Part shown: positions 49,645-62,417 of the stretch, piece after piece
Numbering within the stretch: position 1 is the stretch's first letter
Layout: each line of letters opens with the position of its first letter
Origin: Ptychodera flava
Lineage: Eukaryota > Hemichordata > Enteropneusta > Ptychoderidae
DNA length: 64,000 bases
Direction: 5' to 3'
Assembly (NCBI RefSeq): GCF_041260155.1
Contig: NC_091930.1
Coordinates: 3,557,907-3,621,906 of the forward strand
Translations under genes and position numbers: made by a program
Notes under the pieces: generated by a model
Seen by the model: the letters and a program-made list of their open reading frames with translations, nothing else
Database searches by the model: none
Told to the model about the DNA's origin: nothing

Positions 49645-50143
49645 TAAGTCAGCTTTTCCTTGCTATCATGTAAATTCCATTTCTTTCTAGCAGATATGAT
49701 GAGAAGTCTCAGATATGCAATACCTGTTATCTATTGATTTTGTGTACAATTTCTTATATGGCCGGTAATGCTAATTTTATAATTTATTCACAAATTTTTT
49801 TTGTAAAGTCAATTATAATTTCTTGTACAACTTCCCAAAGTATGTTGATATACACATTATTAAGCTTTTCAACTCAGCCTGAACATGTGTAAACTGTGTT
49901 GTTATCGTTGTCATGTGAATTGTTGTCCGGACTATAAATGAAAACAATAATTGTGCATTTCAGACATGATGACAAGCTAAATAGTTGCTTTCAACAGATT
50001 TTTTTGAAGTAGAATAAGATGATATGGTATAAAATTAATTTAACTGTTGCAGACGTCATACACAGAAAAAAGAATCATCGTTTTTATATTTACCTTACGT
50101 GTAGACATTGGTAATTTCAATATTCTTATTTTGTTTTTCCCAG

Positions 50144-50424
50144 AACATTTGAAGATGTCATCGGAGCTCATCAGCATCAATTGTAATCGCTGGCGTTGAG
50201 GGCGTTACGTCAGTGTATCAACAACGGGGGAGCCTCACGAAACACAAGAACAAACTGTAGGGAAGAAAATATTTCCGACCATATTGATGACAAATATTCT
50301 TGATGAACAAATATACAGTGTTAGTTTAAAATCTTGCAAAGAAGATGTGTTCCGAACCTTTTGTACAATCATTGATGAGAAATCGTTCAATAATGTTTCA
50401 ATTGTATTATCAAAGTACAATAAA
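50144..50424 (+). other. Terminal 3' UTR exon of pentraxin-like gene 2 with AATAAA
   Basis: The acceptor TTTTTCCCAG precedes 50144. The sequence 'tgagggcgttac' near 50194 matches gene 1's 3' UTR. AATAAA lies at 50419-50424. Coding ends just before the preceding intron. Confidence 0.5.
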
Positions 50425-50449
50425 ATCCTACAACACGAGACGACACTTT

Positions 50450-53400
50450 TTAAAATATCTCATACTGTTACGTGTCCCATGAATATCAGCTATTGTCCTG
50501 TGTGGCACCCTCTTTAACACTACTGGAGTTATTTTCTGAAGAGTTTTCGGGGTCAAAGGTGACGATCACCTACTTGTTTAGTTTTTCTTGTATCCTCTTA
50601 AATCAATATGTTTTAAGTTTTCATAAAAATAATGATGATGTCAAATACAAACTTTCATGTGATACAAGCATTTCTACAAAGCTTTCATGGGGCTTCTACG
50701 TCACTCAATTATTTGAAAATATTTCCGATCGTGTCCTTTGTATATACACAACGAAATTCACCTTCCTATGATTGCCTGGTTGGATTTTGGCTTACATTGA
50801 AACTCAGAAACAATGTAATTATATGGTTTTAATACAAGCAAATCAAATAAAACTACTGCAAGGAATAAGGTTCTCTGAATTAATATATATTTTGAAAAAA
50901 AAGCCTTTTCCGTCTGATTCTGTCAGTATATTACAGGATCGCCTTATTTCACGGTGTTTATCAACATCAACATCTATCGTTTCAGAAGATTTATGATTGC
51001 AATTTGCAAGAGATTACTTTTCTCACATTCCTAGCCACAGGGAGTGGGAAAATCGTTCCCACACTCTCAGAAATCGTCCCATACTGTGTATAAATTTTTC
51101 GAAAAATCGAAAGGGGTATAGTACACAAGTTTTAATTGGATAATAATCGGCCTTTCACTCCATGAGAGAAATATTGTACGATGGCAAGATGAGTAGCAGT
51201 CGGACTGGAACTATAATAGGTAAGTCACAGGCTGAGTGCAATGGCAGACGACAGCATTGTCACGATTTTTGATAATGTTGTACGTCGTTTGTTACAGACT
51301 CGCAAAAGATGGTCGACTTTACCAAATAACTAGTAACATAGGCCACTTGGAACATATAGCAAATTTTTACCGAAGCACGTCTCATCTGGAGGAAAAGTTG
51401 AGGTCTCAACAGTGAAAACATGCACATTTTTAGTGCGTGATGTGAGAGAAATTCGGGACTATGTGTAGTGACGCGGAGTAATATATTGCAACAATGTAGG
51501 AACGTCATTGATACACATAAAATAATTATTCAAAGTTTCCATTGTGAATTTCACACATTTTGGAGAATCTCACACACCAAGGACCTGGGACCAGATTTCT
51601 CACACTTGTTGAGGATGTTTTGTCTAACCATCGCCTGCGGCTCGTGTGAGAGAAATAGTTTTACTGACAACTTATGGCTTTATGAACGACGAATATAGAA
51701 CGTATTTGGCAGAGAGCTACTTTTAGAAAGTGCGGCTGGCCAAATATGACGTTTCGCGACAAATTTCTGCTGGTTGAAACACTAATAGGTTGATCCTTGC
51801 ACTCAAAAGACGATATCGAAAACATTGTTCTTATGCTGAGAAATTTAAATAACATTTTCTTTGCACCAAGCTAAGGATGTCTTATGCTATCCGATAAATC
51901 ATTTGTAATTTAAATTCTCTTCATAAACAATAAATAAAATAGCAAAAATGAAAATCAAATACTAGAAACATTTTAACCATTTGGCAACGCGGATGTAAGA
52001 TCTATATCGCATAGTTCACTTTGCACATCCTTGATAACTATTTATATCTGTCGTCAGGAAAGAGTTGACCATAGGAGTCGTAGCTCGGATGAATGACAAT
52101 AGAGGGCGCACAATTCTTAGCGGACGTTCAATTACAATACGATTGGAAACGACATCCATATTAGTCTATGCACAAGTATTTGTGAAACACCAAGCTTTAG
52201 GCAATCTTTGACACAATCTTCCTTGTCTTAGCATGTGGGTTTTTAATCAACGCATTGGATGTTTAGAAGTCAGGGCAAATATATTCAGTGATGTAACTCT
52301 ACAGGCCTGGGCCGTCTATACTGCCATTTTAGTAACTTAGCCTTATATAGCAATAACCTTGATGTAAGATTATTATTATTAAAACTATGCAACAATGACA
52401 TGTTCGGCGTGGATGGAAAACTCTTTGAAATGGCAGTATGATTATCACACACATTTACACGAGGACAAATAAAATACAAAAATCGACGGAAACACTGTGT
52501 TTTGGAGGGACGGAATGTCACTTAAATCCCCGGAAAAATTGTTAAATGTAATAATCCTCACCAAATCTTGCAAGAAAAATGGAGTGTCAACAAGTAGCCC
52601 TTAGTTCTAACACTAACTTATTAGTAAGTTGCCAAAATGTTTTCATTAACTCAAGTTAGAATGAACTTGGGGACAGATATACAGAACCCTAAAATTCTTA
52701 CAATTCTTATCTGATCAGACACGTATTTGGGTTCATTTTCAAGCTCTAAAGGTAAGAAATATTTTCAGCTTCTTACTTTTCCGATTCAGTTTGGAAAGTT
52801 TTTGAGCAAAATTGTTTCTTTCAATTTCGGGGCGCATGCTTCCTTGTATTTTCATTCGTATGCCCTGCTATGTGTCAGCACATCGCCATGGATATACGTA
52901 TATGTGATCTATGATTTAAACACAAACTGAGCATTCATTTAAACTGATGTTGTAGGATTTTTGTAGCTTCGTGTGTAGGCTACTAAATCAAAACTGACAC
53001 TTTAATTTCGATATGACCAGCAATTTAATTACTTACTGAATATTTCACAGATTTTGACAAATATTCAATGACTAAAAAGCAAAAAAAAACAAAAAAACAA
53101 AACAGCATTTAAAAACAAAATATGCACACGAGATTTTATTCTCAACATTCCCTTTCTGGGAACGAGCATTCGTGTCAAGTGAACATGAAATTGCACATGT
53201 TGTAGTCTATTTTACATTATGCTGGTGATGGGAGTACCTGCAAATAAAAATGCATTTTGCGAGATTTACAAGTAAATAGCAAATCATGACTCGTTGTATT
53301 TTACTTAAATCACCATTTCGTCGAGTCTTAGAGAAGAAATTTGAAATGGCGTCACGACGAGTTTCTGCACGACAGTTGCACTAGAGCTAAAGCAACTCCA

Positions 53401-54090
53401 AACTGCATGAGTTACTTTTCCGTGCGCGCTTGATTTATCCACGACCCCTCAATGGGGGCGCTCGAATGAGGCTAGTGTTTATGACTTGTAACACAGACAC
53501 ACAGCATCAATAAGTATGTGTGGCATGTCACTGTTCTACCAGATGTCATTGCTCATAAAGACAGTTGTGATGTTTTCCCTAAGAGTAGGTTCGTAAAACA
53601 TGACCTACGCATCTGCCAGCTCCCAGACAATGCCCGAATAATGATTCAAAGGTCTCTTAAACGTCCCCTACCAGTCTACCTACGCCGTACGATGATCTTG
53701 ACCTTGCAAGCTATTTCCCTCTTTATACCGTCCAGATAAGACAGGGTATTTATGCTTGTCTACTAGACATTTTACTTCCCTTTGAATTCAAACCTTGATT
53801 GACGTCGGTAACTTGGGTAATTATTCAAGCTGCCACATATAACTCCATTCTTTATCCCTACCCTCCCCTCCCCCGACCGACTAAAATCAGACCCAGGCAC
53901 CGACATCCAATACACTATTACCAAAGTGCTTACAAAACTTATATTTTTCGCCTCTCCACTAAGTTAAAAATGTCTACTTGCAGAGGAACAGCTGCTAAGG
54001 ACCTTTATCACGTGAACTTCTTCATATACCCCAGAGCTTTCCAAAGGTACAGTTCAGATAGTTGCGTTGCTGTGGAGGCCATCGATGCGG
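50450..54090. other. Non-genic region
   Basis: I see no exon, mobile element end or RNA gene. AT-rich with scattered short frames. Confidence 0.5.
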
Positions 54091-54091
54091 A

Positions 54092-54225
54092 GCGAGCAGA
54101 GGCTACCGTGGTATTAGGCATCAATCACCTTTGTGACAACACAAAGACGTCGATTCAGAGCGAGCTGTGGTTATCGTGGTAAAGGTATTAATCACATCTG
54201 AGACAACACGAAACAAAGCTTTCCG
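54092..54225. repeat. Diverged tandem duplication of about 70 bp
   Basis: 'gagcagaggctaccgtggta' with 'atcaatcacctttgtgacaa' is followed by 'gagctgtggttatcgtggta' with 'attaatcacatctgagacaa'. The copies differ at many sites, so the duplication is old. It overlaps the end of a 127-residue frame (53799-54182) without recognisable domains. Confidence 0.6.
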
Positions 54226-54956
54226 AGTGACCTGGTTTGACCTGTATGGTTCAATCAATATAATGGCGGCGCCGATACAGCATTACAGCCTAAACCCCTT
54301 ACTCACGCAAACAAACTTCCGGGAGACTCGTTGACTTGTATAAAACCGTTCACAAGTCTTTGCTCCTGTCTATTCAAGGTCGTCGATTTTGTCTATTACT
54401 CACAATTAAAATACGGGTGTAAATACACTTCACATGATTATTTTGCCAATGACCCTTTCGTGTAAGCTCAAACCTATTTGCTATTTAAAAATTATAAAAC
54501 CAAGCATCAAATAATGTAGCTCCCATACATGAAGGTATGCACTTAGCGGACGATGCAGGCACACTATGACCATTATATTACCATGCCATGTCCGTCGAGC
54601 TGAACCACGTGACTTCGTCGCTACAAATACAAGTACTGGTTTGTTTACATGCCCTTGAATATGAATAATAATATTGACAACTCACAGTATCGTAAACATC
54701 GTAACTTTACAGCTAAAACGTTAATTTTGATTAGTACAAAGATCATAATCAATCACAAAATAAAAGGGAGCACTTGTTGGCCAAGTTTAGACACATTTTT
54801 TTCGAAAAAATCTCAGGATTTGCATAATTTTTACATCGCATGAAAACATATGTGTAATACAAGTTTTGGTGCCCCGTTGACTTTCGCATGGGAAATTTTT
54901 GTCGCTTTTGACGGTTTTCTTGGGTTCGTTGATAATATAAAGGAAATAACAGACTT

Positions 54957-55100
54957 CGCCCTAACCATTAATATTTATGTATGGGCGGGGGCGACATGAG
55001 GGCAAAGGTTTGAGAGGAAAGCCAAAAATTAACGGGTTAATTTTTTGGCTTTTCTCTCGTCCTTCCCCATAAATAGCCGTTAATGGTCCGGGTGCCCCTT
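54957..55100. mobile_element. Short palindromic (foldback) element, about 145 bp
   Basis: The left arm 'accattaatatttatg' and 'gagaggaaagccaaaaatta' are complemented in reverse by 'taattttttggcttttctct' and 'cataaatagccgttaatggt'. A hairpin MITE without coding capacity; the exact ends are uncertain by a few bases. Confidence 0.65.
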
Positions 55101-55109
55101 CTATTTCTC

Positions 55110-56400
55110 TAATGGTTCTGCAGTTTGAAAATGTGATGTCTACAATGGATGTCACAGATTGGTCTACCCGGGAAACGTTAACTTTAAAACACGATTTGAA
55201 CTAATTTGGGATAATTGGATGGTGAAGTAATGTCGGTTTAATCTGCAAATGTGGGTTCATCTGCTTTTGATTTTAAGTTACATACTTGTTTTTATGAGTA
55301 ATTTGTAATATTGCAGCATTCAGCTATACGGCACCTAACACTTTTTAGAAATTTGAAAAATATGAATATCCAATCAAGTCGTGTTTTATTATGACCAATG
55401 ACAGATTACCTTGCGAGAGAGTTACTGGCGGCCTTGAACGTGAGGCTTATTTTATGTAACACGATATTTAATTCTACGTTATGATATCAGCTTCGATAAT
55501 TGACGTTGTAAATTTATGTCAAAGACAGACACAAATATAAAGTTAATTGTCATGAAACGGTTGAGAACGATGTGAAGATGCTTCTCAAACTTTTTTATTA
55601 ATATTTCGCGTTTATAACACAGTTACGCCTCTAAGTCGACTTTTGACACCTTCGAAAAACCTAAACACCTTCAAACAAAGGCAAACATTTTCAAGAGTTA
55701 CTAAATTAGTTTCATATTCGAAAATTTGCCAAGTGTCGATACTCGTGATACCGTTTACGTTATGTAGATTAGACCTTTTCGACCAGTCGGTTTTAAAGTT
55801 GAAAAGAGGAACTCAGAATTACATCAACTATTCACGTCATCAAACTTCCGTGTGAATATGAGAAATAGTCCGATTCTATGGTGATTATAATTCCAATTTC
55901 AGAGCATTTCAATGCTCATTTTTTGAATCGTCTTTTTACAGATTCGGAACAAGTCGAAATAATATTTGTCATGTATATATTCAAATTTTATTCTATTATC
56001 GTCTTATTTCATTGATAAGACACATTCCTAAGCGAAAGGCATCAGTCTAGAGTAGTCGACCAAACATTGCGTTGAACTTTAGATACTCAAAGTAATTGTG
56101 AATCCAAAACTTACGAGGGAAGTTGCAATGGCCGATATGGCCTGACACATTGAGTTGTTTTAGCTTATTAGTAAGTAAAATGCAATAGCCTATTTTATTT
56201 TAAAATTACAATCAAGAGATTTACAAATAATAATATTTCCACGAGAGCTAAAATATTTTGCGACCAATTTACAGTTCCATGATTCTAAGAGTTGTACGTA
56301 CGTTGTCACGGTTCTATAAGGGACTCCGCATGACCTACAATGTTTGAAATGCAGAAAAATAAACTTCACTAGTATTGCACAATTTGGCACAGAGCACTTC
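55110..56400. other. Non-genic stretch holding one dispersed repeat
   Basis: Apart from the repeat at 55618-55790, nothing recognisable is present on either strand. Confidence 0.5.
55618..55790 (+). repeat. Dispersed repeat, member 1
   Basis: Shares 'cagttacg', 'taagtcgac', 'ttttcaagagttactaaat' (here) and 'tcgatactcgtgataccg' with 62418-62580 in the same order and orientation. Unknown family; similarity may start about 100 bp earlier in both. Confidence 0.5.
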
Positions 56401-56468
56401 TATCTCTCTCTATATCTATCTCTCTGTCAATCCATCCATCAATCAATCAATCAATCAATCGATCAATA
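56401..56468. repeat. Compound TCTA/TCAA microsatellite
   Basis: TCTC/TATC units are followed by repeated ATCA units. Confidence 0.85.
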
Positions 56469-56535
56469 AAGGAGGGTGTTTCCAAGCTCAGATGAGGTAG
56501 ATGATGCCCGCTTACGTCAAAAACAACACTGACGC

Positions 56536-56808
56536 ATGCGCGGACCGGAATGTAAAAAAGATGTCGTGTGCGGCGATAGAAACGATAGTCGAGAAATTTC
56601 TAGGTTTATCCTACTTTCTGAAGTAGAACTGAATGCTCTGGTGTCCAACAAGAACTCGAAACGGACGAAAACTATAATCAATGGTGCATTGAACGTTTTG
56701 CAGAGAATTGCGATCCTGTTTGGAAAAACTTTTCTGAATGAACCACTGCGACATATTACATGCGACAAGTTTTGTGTATGGTACATTCTTATGCATAACT
56801 GCGGATAA
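56536..56808 (+). CDS. Short ORF resembling the N-terminal part of Crypton/ZMYM-type proteins (weak)
   Basis: Ninety residues from a true ATG. The core LSEVELNALVSNKNSKRTKT resembles the LSE.EL..L...K.SK.T repeat common at the start of Crypton-derived and ZMYM/QRICH-like proteins of marine invertebrates. No recombinase domain follows. It may be an exon, a fragment or chance. Confidence 0.22.
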   Translation: MRGPECKKDVVCGDRNDSREISRFILLSEVELNALVSNKNSKRTKTIINGALNVLQRIAILFGKTFLNEPLRHITCDKFCVWYILMHNCG

Positions 56809-56821
56809 GATATGTTATAAA

Positions 56822-57005
56822 ACACATGTTGACTGGCCATGAGGGCAACAGCATATGTCTTTAACCCCTCGGGCCTGTGAGTCACCCCCAAAAACAGATT
56901 GTTTCCCTCGGCCTACTGCCTCGGGAAACGTCGTTTTTGGGGTGACTCACAGTCCCTAGGGGTACAGACGTATGTACGTTGCCCATATGGCCAGTCAATA
57001 TGTGT
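56822..57005. mobile_element. 184-bp palindromic MITE
   Basis: The left arm ACACATGTTGACTGGCCAT and the reversed right arm ACACATATTGACTGGCCAT match, and pairing continues through 'ctgtgagtcaccccaaaaac' almost to the centre near 56915. No coding capacity. Superfamily unknown. Confidence 0.8.
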
Positions 57006-57838
57006 ATACTATTTGACCATCTTCTTGTTTACTACTGTGATTCACCGTAAAAAGCGTGCATAGTTTTACTTACCGAAATTGCAACCAAATAAAGTTAAAA
57101 ACTGTTAATGTAGCCTGTGGTTCGTTCATTTACAAGTAAGAGAAACTTGTTCTTAAAGTTGAAGCTCTTTTCTGTCAGCTGTAGTTTCAAAGTGTTAGAG
57201 GTTCCTCAATGCATCCAAAATAATTTGAGCATGTCGATTAGATAATTGACATTCAAAATGACCTCCAGGCTTGTGTTATCTTTATAGGAAACTGTGAAAA
57301 TAAACATTCAGATTTTCACAAACTAGCCCGGCGAGAACTTTAATAACTCAAAGCTTTAAAGTAAGCAACACATATTACCTACAGGAACCGCATCTTCAAG
57401 ATATATACTGTAGCCTGTGGGAAACGTGGCAATGCTTTTGAGATCTCCACGAGGAGATCGGCCATCAAACGCGATGTATTCATATGTTGATGGCCATCAA
57501 AGAATACTTTCATTCTGTTGCAACGTATAAGCCAGAATTTAAGGTATAGACACACGTTTAATGCATATTTACAGAGATTTTGGTTTTATTTCAAAATTGG
57601 AGTCCGTACCGTATGACCTTTACACGAGGGAAAATGTCGAGACAATACTTTAAAAAGAAATGCTTAAAATACTAAAAAAATAGACTTTTTGAGAACTAGC
57701 GTACTGTTATATTCGGTTGTCTTAAGCGTGTACGGATTAGTTAGGATAGGGACGCAAGGTCAACAGATTATGTTAATTTTTCTGATCTTGTCCGGGCGCG
57801 CATGCGCATACTTTTCACTGTCCTGTGTGCGTGACCTT
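57006..57838. other. Non-genic stretch with weak MITE-family similarity
   Basis: 'cattcaaaatgacc' and 'tgtgaaaataaacattcaga' near 57250-57320 recall the dispersed MITE-like family, but no ends are visible. Nothing else recognised. Confidence 0.4.
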
Positions 57839-57869
57839 AATAATAATATAATAATAATATAATAATAAT
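57839..57869. repeat. (AAT)n microsatellite at the LINE 5' junction
   Basis: AAT/ATA units end where LINE-like coding sequence begins. Confidence 0.85.
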
Positions 57870-57873
57870 CTTT

Positions 57874-59241
57874 TAACATCGCTAATAACTTTGCATTAAA
57901 ATAGAAATTAACATTTAATCAACAGAAGTCAGAAATGATGTACTTTGGAAGAAAATTGCATACAAAAGATACAGTTTGGAAATTAGGTGATTTAATATTG
58001 AAAAAAACCAATTCATATAATTATTTAGGCGTGACTATCACACAATCATTAAAAGATCATAAACATTTAATATGATTTACAAAAAAGGAATGAAATTGAT
58101 TGCATACTGTAAATCACTCATTAATCATCATAATAGTTTTAAACCGTTTTGAATATGGTGATGTCCTATGGACCAATATTGTTTTACCATCAATCAGTTA
58201 TGGAAGCAGTGTATGGTTGTTACAAAGTAAGGAAGGCGTTAGAAAATTAAGGAGTTTACAATACCAATTTGGAAATTTCTGTTTAAAGAAAATAAAAACG
58301 TTGCCAGCTCTGCAGTTTTAGGTGATCTGGGCTGGATGGATATTCACAATTTGCTTGATAGAGCACTTGTAAATTACCTAGATAGATAGCAAAAAATGGA
58401 CAATGATAGGTGGACCAAAGTAGTCTTTATTGCACTTAATAAATCATATCAAAGTAATGATAAGTTGGTATGGAATTGGCCAAAGTATGTACTTGATATT
58501 CTCATTGACAATGGATTAGATCGTCCATATCAATTAGACCCTCCAATGAATGCAAGATGGCTGACTAGTTTCAGAACAATCAATAACCATAATGTTTTGG
58601 TTTCGTTCAAACAAACCATTGAGAATATGAAATCCTTGCAACACTATTCCTGGATTAAAAAAGATAATACACGAGAAAATTATGTGAATGATCCTCAAGA
58701 TCATCATGGTGTTTCTTTATTTTTTTAAATTAGAACAAACTCTATCGACCTTGAAGGATATAAACTCAACTGGGCAAATTATAAAGGTAATGGAAAATGT
58801 AAACTTTGTTGTGATGAAAAGAAGATACTTACCACTTTCTTTTACATGTAATTACTTCACTGATAAGAGAAATTCATTTTACCTGCATTTAAATGAGGTG
58901 TTTTCAGAATTTGGTAACAGCACTGTTATAAATAAGTTCCACTCTGGGAGCTTGAATTTTAGGTTCAATATTTTATTTAGCAATACCTTGTGGGAGATAA
59001 ACTACAACTTGGGAAAAAATGTCCTCAAAATTGACCAAATCATACATAAAAACTCTCTGGAATATGAGGAATACTGCCTTAAATACTCAACATTGATTTG
59101 TATTTAAAGATGGACTCTTTTTCCTTTGTGGATTCTGTTTGTTTGTGTGTGTTTGTTTTGTACTTAATGACACTGCTTTTTCTGCAGTTTTTGCTTTTTA
59201 AACCGTTTCAAAGGTAATTAAATAAATAAATAAATAAATAG
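57874..59241 (+). mobile_element. 5'-truncated LINE (non-LTR retrotransposon), 3' half of the reverse-transcriptase ORF
   Basis: The sequence starts inside the RT domain with LTFNQQKSEMMYFGRK and YNYLGVTI, the typical K.E.M.FG and Y.YLG signatures after the catalytic core. Then come VLPSISYGSSVWL and LGDLGWMDI, and lastly a C-terminal C-K-L-C zinc-knuckle-like piece (about 58800) in a different frame. At least three frames are used, so it is dead. The catalytic Y-x-D-D and the endonuclease are missing by truncation. It ends in (AAAT)n at about 59218-59241, the simple-repeat tail seen in L2/CR1-like and I-like LINEs; the exact clade is not determined. Confidence 0.8.
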
Positions 59242-59543
59242 ATATAATGGCTTCCGTGGTGACAAGCGGAAAGGCAGAGACGCATAAAACGTAAGCGTGG
59301 TCGTAAGAAGAGAGTAAGTAAGATCATGGACCAGGCTACCAGAACAAAACTAAGATTGTCTGACTTAGGTTCGTACTATAGCAACGTAGCAGAAGATGAG
59401 ATGTCGGACACGAGTCTTTCTTCCGACGACGAAGCTGGTTGATTATCAGACTTTCTCCACCGAGGTAAATTCTCCAACGTGAAAGTCAGCGACAGAGTCT
59501 GTCTACCACAGTACGCTCATTCCGATCCGAAGGTCGGCGATAA

Positions 59544-59789
59544 GTGGACAAATTTGTGAAGGAAACTGGTGGACGTGTCAAGCGATGCGTCTGCATAAAT
59601 TTTCATCTTCCAGGGAAGTTCAACAAGCGCACTGGCCGAATGACGTACTTGAATAGTCACCACCATGGCTTCCGTGACGCCGCGATGTCGAAATCAATGT
59701 GGTCCACTGAGACTCTCGCAAACGTAAAATATCGCAATTCGCCTCCGACGGGCGTAAAAGATACTTCTAAACTGAAGAAAATGAATTGA
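59544..59789 (+). CDS. Unrecognised basic ORF, 81 residues
   Basis: Begins MDKFVKETGGRVKRCVCINF and ends KDTSKLKKMN. It is rich in Lys, Arg and His and looks coding-like, with balanced codon use. In the 260 bp before it, another frame contains a very basic stretch (RQRRIKRKRGRKKR) followed by an acidic one. I cannot name the family. It may be a degraded element fragment beside the LINE rather than a host gene. Confidence 0.25.
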   Translation: MDKFVKETGGRVKRCVCINFHLPGKFNKRTGRMTYLNSHHHGFRDAAMSKSMWSTETLANVKYRNSPPTGVKDTSKLKKMN

Positions 59790-62417
59790 TAGATCTTAAC
59801 AACCGTTTACAGTTACGGTAACAAGCTCAGACTCTAATTTGAGCAAAAACAGATTAGCTGTGGCAGTGTTTGTTATGTAAATAAACCGTCCTCATTACTC
59901 GTACATCCCAATAGTTTGTGTGTGTTTCTCCCGATTTTCTCGCCATTTATGATCGTCGGAAGGGTATTTGATGTAAAAACACAAAACATCTAATCTCCTG
60001 CTTGATGCAAGCTCGTTAACATGAATAAAATCGCCCGGAAAGTCATATCAACGATCGATTTTTGTACGTATAGGGGTATTTACACAAATCTTTGATTATC
60101 TCTCTCCGATTTTGGCTTGGCAAGCGTAACTTCAAAAGAAATTAGGCTGGAGTAGGGTACACAGATCGGTCTGATTTTTTACCCGATCACAGTAGCAATA
60201 CATATCTGTAAAACGGTGTCTCAGATTTTCGGTAAAATTTATGGAACAAGAGAAAGTCTTGCTGAAGTGAACGAAACCCGGTAATTTATTCAAAACCCAG
60301 AGTTGTTACTTTCACACCTTATTGTGCTTAAACAAAAGGAATAGAAAAATCCTGGACACCGTTTTTCCCCAGAGTATTCAATTGTTGATTTCTGTTAAAA
60401 GATCTCAAGTCGCCATAGTCCTTGAACACCTATTTTTTTTAGGTAAAAAATCTCAAAACGCATATTTTTGAGAGAAATGGACACAGACAGTGATTTTGGA
60501 AAATAAGCATATTTTCATAATGTTGAGATATAGGGCTAACAGAAAATATATAATGTGTAGGGTCCAAAAGTGAAATTTATTGAGAAAAAATGAGTTTAAA
60601 ATAAGTATTAGCTAACGTGTGTCTCTACCTAAAACACTTGCTTCGCCGACTTATATTTTTTATTTAACTTTATTTCGTACTAAATCAGCCATACAATTCT
60701 AATTTCACAGGTATAAAAGGTTTCCTTGAACATTCCAACTTTTTTCCTCACAATCGCAAATTTTCCGGTACTTGAAAGTTACATACCTGCATCATAATTA
60801 TTACTACCCGCATAGGTGGTATTACTCACGAAAGAGTATCGAGTTAGTTCTGCTAGACTAATGACTTATGGGTGCCAGGGAACAGGCTTGCTCGGTTAAC
60901 AATTAATCAAGTCACATGATGTCGTACGTGATAGGTGACAGATCATTTTCCGTTCGTGTCTTTCCTTTTAGCTGTCAACGGCACTCAGGCACCACAGTGA
61001 GTAATGTGTGGAATTTCATACAGCTATTAACAGAGAACTACACGCTCTTGAACTTCCATTTTTAATACAGAAAAGTCCAAACGGGCTACCTTCTTCAATT
61101 TTGACTTTCTTTTTCCTAATATTTGTAAACAAAATCGTTAAAATTATTGCTTTCATTTTGTCAATAGGCACAGCATTGTTTATACCAGTTACTAACAACA
61201 GGACTACTTTGTGGAACTTGTAGGAAACGTGGAGCGTTCTTACAGACTGAACTTCCTTGGAGTTGATAGTAAGGTTTTAGTTTGTGTTGTTCTCGACCAT
61301 CGACTTTTCCTATAAAAAACGACCCGTAAGCTTGATTCTTTTCCACTAAATATTTTACCTTCGAACATCGGCCATGGTTGACATGCTTGTCGGCCATTAA
61401 TGTCTTGCTTAGCAACCCTTATAAGTTGCGTGCTTTGCTATAACTATATGTTTGTGAGGTTATTCGACAACCGCGCAATAACGTTTTTACTCGTCCTTTA
61501 GCGCACCAGAGTTTTACATCTACGATGAGAAATAAACTCATATTGTTTTGGTCTTGCTAAAATTCCTCTCCAATTATTGCACATTAGGCCCCCGACTCCT
61601 ATTCAAAGTAATTTATTATAAAGTGATTATAAAACACTGTCATTACAGGAATCCAAAATGGCAGGACCACATAAGTCTGTGTAATCTATGGCGAATGAAC
61701 ACTACCACGTAGACTTCGATGGCACTAGACAAACAAGAAGTAAATAACAATGAAATCACATAGGTGTGCCATTGTATTCTATCGACCTGCGTAGGTGGGG
61801 GTGGGGTTACTTATCAATCATTCTGCCCTTGTCCGACTCAGCTGGAATTTCCAATGAGTTGATATGTCAAACAAGTTGCGCAATAGTTTTTATTGTGGCG
61901 TCATTTGGATACGGATTCGAGCTCACTGTTGGGGACATTTCACTGTGTCCGGGAGTATAGGGTGGGGTGGGTGACAATAGAATATATTAATATCAATGAA
62001 TATAATTTTCAATCCAGCAATTTATGAAGATGACATTTTTCTTGCCGTGGATCCGAGCATAAATGTGGTGCAACTGAAACTTGCGATTATGCATCATATC
62101 AATGCAAAATGCAATTGAGCTGGAATATTGTAAATAGTGACGTATTTAGGGCCAAGTTCTTTTCTCTGTCCTCGCAATCTATTTGTAATAATCAGTTTAA
62201 GGTGACCAAAATCCTTGCTCGTAAGGCGTGTTGAACGTTTCATACACCTATATCTCGCAGGAGATTACAATGCATTCGGAAATACTTGTATGCAATACGC
62301 ACATACATTGGTCTCACGTGACAGCCGGTGAAGACCACCAAATATAGAGTCGACTGCCATGACACAGTTATAGCGATGAGAAAATACATGTAAAAACTTG
62401 TGAAACTTTGCGTTTGC
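59790..62417. other. Non-genic region
   Basis: AT-rich. A TTTTTT/AAAA-rich block lies at 60300-60600. No exon, RNA gene or element end recognised. Confidence 0.5.
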
